DNA of 64,000 nucleotides from Arcobacter sp. F155 (GTDB taxonomy: Bacteria > Campylobacterota > Campylobacteria > Campylobacterales > Arcobacteraceae): contig NZ_PDJU01000002.1 in assembly GCF_004116455.1 (NCBI RefSeq), positions 62,001-126,000 of the forward strand, written 5' to 3'. The notes beneath the pieces are model-generated. The model worked only from the letters and a program-made list of their open reading frames with translations, did not search any database and was not told where the DNA came from. The stretch's first letter is position 1; every line of letters starts with the position of its first letter. The position numbers were made by a program, and so were the translations under genes. This document shows, in pieces, positions 57,500-64,000 of the stretch.

Positions 57500-58241
57500 C
57501 TCTTACACCCCATCTTTTATTAACATATTTTTCAAATTTTTTCATAAGGATATTGATTACCCAACCAATAATTCCTATTAAAATCATTCCGCAAATAATC
57601 AAGTCAGACCTTAAGAAGTTTCTAGCATCAACAATCATATATCCAAGTCCAGACTGAGCTCCAAGCATCTCTCCTGCAACTAAATGAATCCATGCTGTTG
57701 CCATACCAATATTTAATCCCATAACAATATGAGGAAAAGAAGCAGGAATAATTACGCTGAAAAATGTTTTTAGTTCACTTGCACCAAAATTTTGAGATAC
57801 TTTTAATAAAAGCGGGTCAACATGTTTTACACCAGAAATTGTAGATAAAAGTACAGGGAAAAACGTAGCTAATATAATAATAAAAATAGCAGGAGCATCA
57901 CCAATACCAAACCAAAGTACAGCAAGTGGAAACCATGCAACAGGAGAAATTGGTCTAATTAGTTGAACTAGTGAATCAAAAAATGAAAATACAAGTAGAT
58001 ACCTACCTGCTAATAAACCTATGATCATTCCCAATATTGCACCACTAAAATAACCAACACCAAATCTATTTAAACTTGCTATTAAGTGTTCAAATAACGT
58101 TCCATCTTCAAGTATTTCTAAAAATGCTATATACGTATCTTGTGGAGAAGGTAGTTGATTGGGAGTATATCCTAAAGATAGAATATACCAACCAATAACA
58201 AATACAAAAATTCCAAGAATGCCTAAACAAGTGTTTCTCAT
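57492..58241 (-). CDS. NitT/TauT-type ABC transporter permease
   Basis: The 249-residue inner-membrane permease has about six membrane segments and the EAA-like loop FGASELKTFFSVIIPASFPHI (quoted in part: GASELKTFFSVIIPAS, about 151-166), which contacts the ATPase. The preceding segment PISPVAWFPLAVLWFGIGDAP is a family hallmark (about 97-117). It lies 5 bp after the binding-protein gene and overlaps the ATPase gene by 8 bp. As a single permease gene it must act as a homodimer. Confidence 0.92.
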   Translation of the reverse strand: MRNTCLGILGIFVFVIGWYILSLGYTPNQLPSPQDTYIAFLEILEDGTLFEHLIASLNRFGVGYFSGAILGMIIGLLAGRYLLVFSFFDSLVQLIRPISPVAWFPLAVLWFGIGDAPAIFIIILATFFPVLLSTISGVKHVDPLLLKVSQNFGASELKTFFSVIIPASFPHIVMGLNIGMATAWIHLVAGEMLGAQSGLGYMIVDARNFLRSDLIICGMILIGIIGWVINILMKKFEKYVNKRWGVRDV

Positions 58242-58246
58242 TCTTA

Positions 58247-59215
58247 TTAAGCCTTGTTATATGCTTTTAATGCAAAAGAAGAGTCTAAATAATCCTTTGG
58301 ATCAACTATAATATCTGATACACCATAGTTTTTCATAAGTACTTGTGTACTGTCTAAATCACTATTTGAAATAACTAAGTCATTATAAGAAACAATCTCT
58401 TGCTCTGAAAGTAAGATATCTTCAATGATTGAAGGTCTTTGACCTAAATATCTTTTAGATAGTTTTGCTGCATCTTTTGGGTTTTTACCAATAAAGTCAG
58501 CAGTAGAAACAAACTTATTGATTAACTCTTGTGTAACTATTGGAGAGTTATTGATTAACTCATCTCTTAAGTTTAAAGTACAGCAAACATGGTCTTGCCA
58601 TACATCTTTTGAGTATACTAATACTTTTCCTATATCTTGAGAGTTTGCTTGTGCCCCAAATGGCTCTGCTACAACAAATGCATCAATCTTTCCTGTTGAC
58701 ATTGCATTTACCATCTCAGGAGGTGACATATCAATTAATCTTACATCTTTATTTGGGTTAATACCATTCTCTTCTAATAACTTATGAATTAAAAGATAAT
58801 GAGTAGAGAATCTACTTGGTATTGCTATATTTTTTCCAATTAAATCTTTTACGTTATTAAATTGATTAGAATTTTTTACTGTGATAACAGAACCATTTCT
58901 ATGTCCAGCTAATACTGCTTTTATAGGTGTACCTTTTTTCTTTAAAGCTAATCCAATAGGAGTTAAAGCAAAGGCACCATCAATAGCTTTTGCTCTTAAA
59001 GCTTCTGCTAACTCAGGCCATGAAGAAAACTTAATAGGTTTTAAAACCATATTGTCATATTTTTCTAAACTACTAGCGATTACAGTTAAGTGGTCTGTAA
59101 TTGGTAAATAACCAATTTTTACTTCTTGCTTACTGCTTCCAAATAAAGAAGAAACACTTGATGAAGTTAAAATTGTAACTGTTGCGGCATTTTTAATAAA
59201 CGAACGTCTATCCAT
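58247..59215 (-). CDS. NMT1/NrtA-type ABC substrate-binding protein with Tat-like signal
   Basis: The 322-residue protein has an N-terminus MDRRSFIKNAATVTILTSSS with a twin-arginine-like RRSFIK, suggesting export by the Tat pathway, then a binding-protein fold starting KIGYLPITDHL (about 32-42), with the ALTPIGLALKKKG and ATGKIDAFVVAEPFG-like segments of the NitT/TauT group. Residues typical of sulfonate or nitrate binding cannot be judged by eye. It is the first gene of the operon ending in cooS. Tat export could mean that the protein or its cargo is metal-linked; that is inference. Confidence 0.88.
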   Translation of the reverse strand: MDRRSFIKNAATVTILTSSSVSSLFGSSKQEVKIGYLPITDHLTVIASSLEKYDNMVLKPIKFSSWPELAEALRAKAIDGAFALTPIGLALKKKGTPIKAVLAGHRNGSVITVKNSNQFNNVKDLIGKNIAIPSRFSTHYLLIHKLLEENGINPNKDVRLIDMSPPEMVNAMSTGKIDAFVVAEPFGAQANSQDIGKVLVYSKDVWQDHVCCTLNLRDELINNSPIVTQELINKFVSTADFIGKNPKDAAKLSKRYLGQRPSIIEDILLSEQEIVSYNDLVISNSDLDSTQVLMKNYGVSDIIVDPKDYLDSSFALKAYNKA

Positions 59216-59311
59216 TATAATCCTTTTTTGAACATTGAAATTTATTATGTTGTTGTTTTAATAGGTTGACTATTTTTAGGAGTGTTAACAGATATTATTT
59301 TAGAGATATAA

Positions 59312-59340
59312 AAATAATAGTGTCTATCTCTGACAGAGAT
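59312..59340 (-). promoter_or_regulatory. Candidate operator of the CODH/ABC operon
   Basis: ATCTCTGACAGAGAT (59326-59340) is a 6-bp inverted repeat around a 3-bp centre, and a third copy of AGAGAT lies at 59312-59317. It is about 110 bp upstream of the first gene of the operon. The regulator is unknown. Confidence 0.45.
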
Positions 59341-59725
59341 CTTGAGCAAAATTATAATAAAAAATATTTAATAATAAATAAAAAGGTAAAAATAAGTTTA
59401 CCAATTTGAAGTCAAAAAAAGTATGTTAGCAAGGGTAAGAGATTTTGTAAGTTATAATTTTTGATTATAATAAATAAAATGTTTATTTATATTTTTGGAA
59501 CTATACTTAAAGGGAAAAACCAAATAAAACAGTGCATAAAGTATATTTTTATATTACAAATTGATTTTAATGTTTAAAAAATATGAATATATCAATATTA
59601 TTAATTTAAGTTATTAAAATAAAAAGTTAAAAATTTTAAAAGTTTTTGTTTATTCACATATTTTATTAAGTAAATAGAAGTTGCTTTTAATTAGATTTGA
59701 TAATTTTGATTAAAATTTGAGCAAA

Positions 59726-59773
59726 AAAAAGCTTCTAGATAAAAGAACCTAAGTTCAAATATCTAAAAGCTTT
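59726..59773 (-). terminator. Terminator of the tRNA-Asn array
   Basis: AAAGCTTTTAGATA (minus strand) pairs with TATCTAGAAGCTTT with one mismatch, and T residues follow on the minus strand. It lies 7 bp after the last tRNA. Confidence 0.7.
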
Positions 59774-59779
59774 AAAAAG

Positions 59780-59854
59780 TGGCTCCGGCACCTGGATTCG
59801 AACCAGGGACCAAATGATTAACAGTCATCTACTCTACCACTGAGCTATGCCGGA
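59780..59854 (-). tRNA. tRNA-Asn(GUU), copy 3 of 3
   Basis: A 75-nt cloverleaf with acceptor stem TCCGGCA/TGCCGGA, anticodon loop CTGTTAA (anticodon GTT), T-arm GGTTCGAATCC and encoded CCA end. It is identical to the other two copies and is the most distal from the shared promoter. Confidence 0.97.
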
Positions 59855-59885
59855 ATTTGTTTTGAAAAGTTTTAAATTTAAATAG

Positions 59886-59960
59886 TGGCTCCGGCACCTG
59901 GATTCGAACCAGGGACCAAATGATTAACAGTCATCTACTCTACCACTGAGCTATGCCGGA
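59886..59960 (-). tRNA. tRNA-Asn(GUU), copy 2 of 3
   Basis: Identical in all 75 nt to its two neighbours, with anticodon GTT and encoded CCA. Spacers of 31 and 43 bp differ from each other in sequence, so only the tRNA units were duplicated or kept identical. Confidence 0.97.
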
Positions 59961-60003
59961 ATCTATATAAAATTTAAAATTGTTCATCTAAAAGAATGAT
60001 AAG

Positions 60004-60078
60004 TGGCTCCGGCACCTGGATTCGAACCAGGGACCAAATGATTAACAGTCATCTACTCTACCACTGAGCTATGCCGGA
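60004..60078 (-). tRNA. tRNA-Asn(GUU), copy 1 of 3
   Basis: Identical 75-nt tRNA-Asn with anticodon GTT and encoded CCA; the first copy after the consensus promoter at 60107-60135. Confidence 0.97.
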
Positions 60079-60106
60079 ATCTATTCTTCCTCTTAAATGG
60101 GTTGGA

Positions 60107-60135
60107 ATTATAGTAAAAAATACTTGATTTGTCAA
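60107..60135 (-). promoter_or_regulatory. Consensus sigma-70 promoter of the tRNA-Asn array
   Basis: The minus strand has TTGACA (60135-60130), a 17-bp spacer and TATAAT (60112-60107), a perfect consensus. The -35 region lies inside an inverted repeat ACTTGA-CAAA-TCAAGT followed by ATTTTTT, which may also terminate the upstream radical SAM gene. Confidence 0.85.
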
Positions 60136-60152
60136 GTGATTTTTTATAATTT

Positions 60153-61070
60153 TTATAATTTTCTATAAAATTTAACTCCACTACTATCTACAAGTGTAAG
60201 TTCTTGATTTTTTAATAGCTTTTCTAAACTCATTTTACTATCATTGTCAAACATATTATCTATGTCTTCTTGTGTTAAAGGTCTTCTTTTTAACATTGCT
60301 TTTATTTCTTCTTCTGAGAAACTTGATTCAAGTTTTGGTCTATTTTTATAAGCAATATTTACATTAATACCTTCAAAGATATTTGCAATATTTTCTAAAG
60401 TCTCAAAAGATACTGGTTTTACATTATATGCAGGTGGTCTATCAATTGTACCAATATCCACTCTATGTGGTTTGATTTTCTTAATAGCCTCATAAAGAGC
60501 TTTTATCTCTTCTTCCTTGTCATTTAGTGTTTTTACAAATAAAACCTCTAATACAAGTATATTATTAGTCTCTTGGCTAAATTTAGCCATATAATCAACT
60601 ATTTTCTCAATATCAATTCCATCATGTATTCTATCAAGCTTTTTAAAACACTTTTCACTTACACAATCTAATGATAACTTTACAGTATCAATTTTAAGAA
60701 GTGCCTTGTAAATCTTTTCATCATAGATTGTACTACCATTTGAAAGAATAAGAGTCTTTGCATCTTTCTTTATTTTATTAAGTTCATCAACTAATTTTTC
60801 TAAATCTGGATATAAAGTTGGTTCACCATTTGCAGTTATTGTAATAACATCAATTTTTGGATGTTTTTCGAAAGAAGCTTTTACTTCTGAGATTACTTCT
60901 TCTACACTTGGATAAGTTGTCATAGCATCAACTGTTTTAGCTTTTTCAAGCTCACAGTAAAGACAGTCAAAATTACATTGTTTTTTTGAAGGGGAAAGGT
61001 CTATTCCTAAAGAGATTCCAAATCTCCTTGAAGGAATAGGACCAAAGATAATATTATTTGAATAAGACAT
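60153..61070 (-). CDS. Radical SAM protein
   Basis: The 305-residue protein carries the radical SAM cluster motif CNFDCLYC (about 32-39) and the SAM-binding GEPTLYPDLEKL region (about 82-93). The overall pattern FGPIPSRRFGISLGIDL at the N-terminus is that of COG0731-like proteins, annotated as wyosine-synthetase-related. True wyosine synthesis is archaeal or eukaryotic, so the real reaction in this bacterium is unknown. The ATG directly follows the hemE stop codon (TAAATG), so translation is coupled. Confidence 0.87.
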   Translation of the reverse strand: MSYSNNIIFGPIPSRRFGISLGIDLSPSKKQCNFDCLYCELEKAKTVDAMTTYPSVEEVISEVKASFEKHPKIDVITITANGEPTLYPDLEKLVDELNKIKKDAKTLILSNGSTIYDEKIYKALLKIDTVKLSLDCVSEKCFKKLDRIHDGIDIEKIVDYMAKFSQETNNILVLEVLFVKTLNDKEEEIKALYEAIKKIKPHRVDIGTIDRPPAYNVKPVSFETLENIANIFEGINVNIAYKNRPKLESSFSEEEIKAMLKRRPLTQEDIDNMFDNDSKMSLEKLLKNQELTLVDSSGVKFYRKL

Positions 61071-62108
61071 TTACTTTTTTGAAACTCTTTGACACTCTGC
61101 TACAAAGTGTTTTGCATTTTCTACTGGAACATCAGGTAAAATTCCATGTCCTAAGTTGAAGATATGACCTTCACCTTGCATTACATTTTGAATAGCTTCT
61201 ACACACTGTGTTGTTGCTTCTTTTGAGTATAGTCTACAAGGTTCCATATTTCCTTGTAATACATACTTGTCACCAAGTTTTTCTTTTGCTAGTGCCATTG
61301 GAGTTCCCCAATCTACACCAAATACATCAAAGTTTCCGTAAACTTCACCTCTTTCGATAAATGCAGCTACTCCTTTAGGGAACATTATAACTGGAATCTC
61401 TGGGTATTTTTCTTTAATATACTCAGCAATCTCAACCATATACTTCCAAGAGAACTCGTCATATTTTCCAGGTTCAATTGCAGCAGCCCATGAATCAAAA
61501 ATTTGAACAACATCAGCACCAGCTTCAATTTGCTTAATCATATAGTGCTTAACTACATCAGTTACTTTTCTTAAAATTCTATGTAAAAACTCTGGGTTTG
61601 AATACATCATTTTTTTACAAATGTTATATGTTTTAGTTCCTTGTCCTTCAATCATATAAGTTGCTAAAGTCCAAGGTGCACCTGTAAATCCAATAAGAGC
61701 TTTATCTTCTGGTAACTCTTGTTTTAAAAGTTTAATAGTTTCATAAACATAAGTTAGTTTATCAGCAGCTTCTTCACCACCAATTAATCTATCTAAATCC
61801 TCTTCTTTTTCAATTGGGTCATTGAATTTAGGACCAAAACCTTTAATAAACTCTAAATCCATTCCCATTTCATCTGGAATAACAAGAATATCACTAAATA
61901 AAATAGCAGCATCAACACCAACAATATCAAGTGGTTGAATAGTTACTTCACAAGCTTTTTTAGGGTCGTGGCAAAGGTTTAAGAAGTTACCTGCTTGAGC
62001 TCTTACTTCCATATACTCTGGAAGATATCTTCCAGCTTGTCTCATCATCCATACAGGAGTGTAAGGAGTCTCTTTTCTTAAACATGCATCTACAAAAATT
62101 TTTGACAT
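61071..62108 (-). CDS. hemE: Uroporphyrinogen decarboxylase
   Basis: HemE decarboxylates uroporphyrinogen III to coproporphyrinogen III in haem synthesis. The 345-residue protein has the N-terminal signature [15 protein letters not shown] (about 18-32), [16 protein letters not shown] (about 139-154) and the C-terminal [12 protein letters not shown] (about 315-326). The catalytic Asp in [10 protein letters not shown] is present. It lies 17 bp after the YqhA-like gene. hemL, from the same pathway, is at 13.2-14.5 kb. Confidence 0.97.
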   Translation of the reverse strand: MSKIFVDACLRKETPYTPVWMMRQAGRYLPEYMEVRAQAGNFLNLCHDPKKACEVTIQPLDIVGVDAAILFSDILVIPDEMGMDLEFIKGFGPKFNDPIEKEEDLDRLIGGEEAADKLTYVYETIKLLKQELPEDKALIGFTGAPWTLATYMIEGQGTKTYNICKKMMYSNPEFLHRILRKVTDVVKHYMIKQIEAGADVVQIFDSWAAAIEPGKYDEFSWKYMVEIAEYIKEKYPEIPVIMFPKGVAAFIERGEVYGNFDVFGVDWGTPMALAKEKLGDKYVLQGNMEPCRLYSKEATTQCVEAIQNVMQGEGHIFNLGHGILPDVPVENAKHFVAECQRVSKK

Positions 62109-62125
62109 CTATTAACCTTTAAAAT

Positions 62126-62650
62126 CTATTTCTTTTCTTCTTTTTTACCAACTTTACCTAAGAAGTAAAGTCCTACTGATAATGCAGCAACAGCAAGTGC
62201 GAAATAAAGCATTTCTAATGCACCATTATATTCTGTATGTAAAACTCTTTGGAAGAAGTTTACAACAAGAACCATTACTATTACTTTTGCTATTTTATCT
62301 TTTAATTGATCTAGTGAAGTGATTGTTAATACTCTTTGTTCATCTTGCATCTCTTGAATATGCTTTATAGGAGATATGAAAAGTTCATAAATACCAAATG
62401 AAAAGATTAACATAACAACAGCAATTAGATATAAATCAACTGCTCCAATAATACCACTTACTAAATCTTCGTGAAAGTTTTCAGGATGAGCATTAGTAAC
62501 TATCGTATCAAATGCATATTTTGCTACAACAAAAATATCCATACTAGCGATTACAAATAGTACTACTGCTCCTAATAATCCAAAAAGTACAGCAAGAAGA
62601 ACAAGATATCTTGACTTCCACATTGCACCTTCAAAGATTTTTTCCATCAT
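62126..62650 (-). CDS. YqhA family (UPF0114) membrane protein
   Basis: The 174-residue protein has about four membrane segments (about 14-36, 60-82, 110-130, 145-165) and the family signature SMDIFVVAKYAF...VDLYLIAVVMLIFSFGIYELFIS (quoted in pieces: VDLYLIAVVMLIFSFGIYEL). YqhA proteins are widespread and lack a proven function. It overlaps the asd gene by one base and precedes hemE by 17 bp, forming an asd-yqhA-hemE-radical SAM unit. Confidence 0.85.
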   Translation of the reverse strand: MMEKIFEGAMWKSRYLVLLAVLFGLLGAVVLFVIASMDIFVVAKYAFDTIVTNAHPENFHEDLVSGIIGAVDLYLIAVVMLIFSFGIYELFISPIKHIQEMQDEQRVLTITSLDQLKDKIAKVIVMVLVVNFFQRVLHTEYNGALEMLYFALAVAALSVGLYFLGKVGKKEEKK

Positions 62651-63687
62651 TAAGCTTCATTCTCCATTTCAACCCACTTAAGTCCGATTCTTACAGCATT
62701 TGTTGCTGCTCCAACTCTTACTTGGTCTGCTACGTTAAAATAGTGTACTACATTTGGAGAATAAACATCTTTTCTAATTCTACCTACATAAGTAGTATCA
62801 GTATCAGTTGAGATGATTGGCATTGGATATGCATTGTTTTCTAAATCATCAATAACTTCAACATTTTCAAATCTTTCTAATGACTCTCTTACTTCATTTA
62901 CGTCTACGTCTACATCATTTTCAAATGTAACTGTGATAGACTCAGAGTGAGATCTTAATACTGGAACTCTAACACAAGTTGCAGCTACGGCAATCTCTTT
63001 GTGCATGATTTTTTGAGTTTCATTAATCATTTTCATCTCTTCTTTTGTAAATCCATTTGGTTGAGCTACGTCAATTTGTGGAATTACATTAAGAGCAATT
63101 TGGTGAGCAAATGCATCTTTTTGAGACTCATCTAATTTAAAGGCAAAGAAGTCTTGCATTTGTTTAACAAGCTCTTCCATACCAGTTTTACCAGCACCAG
63201 ATACTGCTTGGTAAGTTGATACATCAACTCTTTTGATTCCATATAATTCATCTAATGGCTTCAATGACATTACCATTTGAATAGTTGAACAATTTGGGTT
63301 TGCAATAATTCCTGTTTCTCTCCATTTTGCAATATCTTCTGGATTTACTTCTGGAACTACTAATGGAACATTTGGATCCATTCTAAAGTGGCTTGTATTA
63401 TCAATAACTACAGCACCCGCATCTACTGCAAATTTTGCAAATTTCTCAGATACACTTCCACCAGCACTAAAGAATGCAATATCTACTTCTTGCTCTTCAA
63501 AAACAGTATCAGTTAATTCTAAAACTGTATACTCTTTTCCTGCATATTCGATTTTGTCTCCAGCACTTCTAGCACTTGCTAGAGGAACTAAGTTATTGAT
63601 AGGGAAATCATACTCTTTTAAAACTCTAAATAGTTCTTCCCCAACGGCACCAGTAGCACCAACGACTGCTACATTAAATTTTCTCAT
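62650..63687 (-). CDS. asd: Aspartate-semialdehyde dehydrogenase
   Basis: Asd reduces aspartyl phosphate to aspartate semialdehyde for lysine, threonine and methionine synthesis. The 345-residue protein has the NADP motif VVGATGAVGEELFRVL (about 8-23), the nucleophile in NPNCSTIQMV (about 129-138) and the substrate-binding His in the ATCVRVPVLRSHSE stretch (about 245-258). It is the gram-positive-like short form. Its ATG overlaps the gyrA stop codon by one base (TAATG). Confidence 0.97.
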   Translation of the reverse strand: MRKFNVAVVGATGAVGEELFRVLKEYDFPINNLVPLASARSAGDKIEYAGKEYTVLELTDTVFEEQEVDIAFFSAGGSVSEKFAKFAVDAGAVVIDNTSHFRMDPNVPLVVPEVNPEDIAKWRETGIIANPNCSTIQMVMSLKPLDELYGIKRVDVSTYQAVSGAGKTGMEELVKQMQDFFAFKLDESQKDAFAHQIALNVIPQIDVAQPNGFTKEEMKMINETQKIMHKEIAVAATCVRVPVLRSHSESITVTFENDVDVDVNEVRESLERFENVEVIDDLENNAYPMPIISTDTDTTYVGRIRKDVYSPNVVHYFNVADQVRVGAATNAVRIGLKWVEMENEA

Positions 63688-64000
63688 TATTCATTTCCTT
63701 TTTCGTCATTGTTTATATCTAAACCATCGTTTTGGTTTTCACTTGTTTCTTCACTTTTATCTGTAAGATTGAACTCATTTAAATCAATACCATCCATAGT
63801 AGCGGCACTTTCAATATCTAGTTCTTCATCTTGTTCTTTTGGACATTTTGCAATAGATACAACTTTGTCTTTTGCATCTACATTTACAATGATTACACCA
63901 GAAGTATTTCTTCCCGCTTTTCTAATTGTTTGCATATCAACTCTAATCATCTTACCAATAGATGTTAATGCCATTAAGTCTTGTGTTTCATCTACAAGTA
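63687..64000 (-). CDS. gyrA: DNA gyrase subunit A, C-terminal end (partial)
   Basis: GyrA cuts and rejoins DNA in the gyrase tetramer. Only the last 104 residues are in the window; the gene continues past the right edge. The visible part ends the C-terminal beta-pinwheel, with SIGKMIRVDMQTIRKAGRNTSGV (quoted in part: IRKAGRNTSGVIIVNV) and then the acidic tail typical of GyrA, here about 55 residues rich in D, E and N. It overlaps asd by one base. Confidence 0.93.
   Translation of the reverse strand, partial: LVDETQDLMALTSIGKMIRVDMQTIRKAGRNTSGVIIVNVDAKDKVVSIAKCPKEQDEELDIESAATMDGIDLNEFNLTDKSEETSENQNDGLDINNDEKGNE

Larger units (their letters stand above)
59216..59779. other. Long AT-rich intergenic region
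   Basis: This 564-bp stretch between the CODH operon and the tRNA-Asn array holds no gene I can support. It contains the likely operator described at 59312-59340, a palindromic TGTTAACA at 59283-59290, and a terminator at 59726-59773. A 32-codon frame at about 59478 has no ribosome site and was not accepted. The rest is unstructured A/T-rich DNA. Confidence 0.6.

Noticed and set aside
54052-59215. The operon as a CO-respiration or acetogenesis cluster
   Set aside because: No energy-converting hydrogenase, CooF-type ferredoxin or acetyl-CoA synthase gene is present, and the CooS active site is altered.
59478-59576. A 32-codon frame in the long AT-rich gap
   Set aside because: No ribosome site, no recognisable features, and frames of this length occur by chance.
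59780-60078. Regular 75-bp repeats that could suggest a CRISPR array
   Set aside because: They fold as tRNA-Asn with anticodon GTT and encoded CCA; spacers differ in length and there are only three units.

Overview
The window is a compact, AT-rich bacterial chromosome segment with short intergenic gaps and mostly recognisable single-copy housekeeping genes. Its content points to a free-living Campylobacterota bacterium of the Arcobacter group. The order rpmJ-rpsM-rpsK-rpsD-rpoA-rplQ fits. So does the block rodA / pseudouridine synthase / FlpA-type lipoprotein / trmB / ftsE / ftsX / EnvC-like protein, which matches the Campylobacter jejuni Cj1282-Cj1275 neighbourhood. The many membrane sensors suit an environmental lifestyle. 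I saw no insertion sequence, prophage, CRISPR array or rRNA. Assignments rest on reading the translated proteins and on remembered family features; no database search was run.

Layout. 1-3.9 kb: the start of gatA (cut by the window edge) and the ribosomal alpha operon, preceded by a highly structured 340-bp leader. 4.3-12 kb: a HIT protein, a BCCT osmolyte transporter, a DHH phosphoesterase, leuD-leuB, rpoD and a PAS-like protein directly behind it. 12-19 kb: an AtpZ-type protein, ppnP, hemL, a TonB-like protein, an MTHFR-family protein, an SRAP/YedK-like protein without its catalytic cysteine, agmatinase and rodA. 19-25 kb: the RNA-modification and cell-division operon ending in FtsEX and an EnvC-like protein with a degenerate LytM domain.

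25-41 kb is a signalling region: a diguanylate cyclase with a periplasmic c-type haem motif, two PAS histidine kinases with no response regulator nearby, a periplasmic binding protein, a 1122-residue cyclase with three binding-protein domains, and a CZB chemoreceptor. 41-54 kb holds a thioredoxin-like protein, a LysE exporter, an ECF sigma factor, GlnRS with a YqeY-like tail, an ADP-ribosylglycohydrolase/dioxygenase pair, an RraA-like protein, a TerB-DnaJ protein, a TesA-YbbA-YbbP-type operon and SelO.

54-59.2 kb carries the most unusual system. It is a tightly coupled five-gene operon encoding a NitT/TauT-type ABC transporter, a CooC-type ATPase and a CooS-type carbon monoxide dehydrogenase in which one active-site cysteine (Cys333 of the Carboxydothermus CODH-II) is an aspartate. 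Two of three proton-relay histidines are also replaced. It is therefore probably not a normal CO dehydrogenase and may carry a different metal cluster. The window ends with three identical tRNA-Asn genes under a consensus promoter, a radical SAM protein, hemE, a YqhA-type membrane protein, asd and the 3' end of gyrA.
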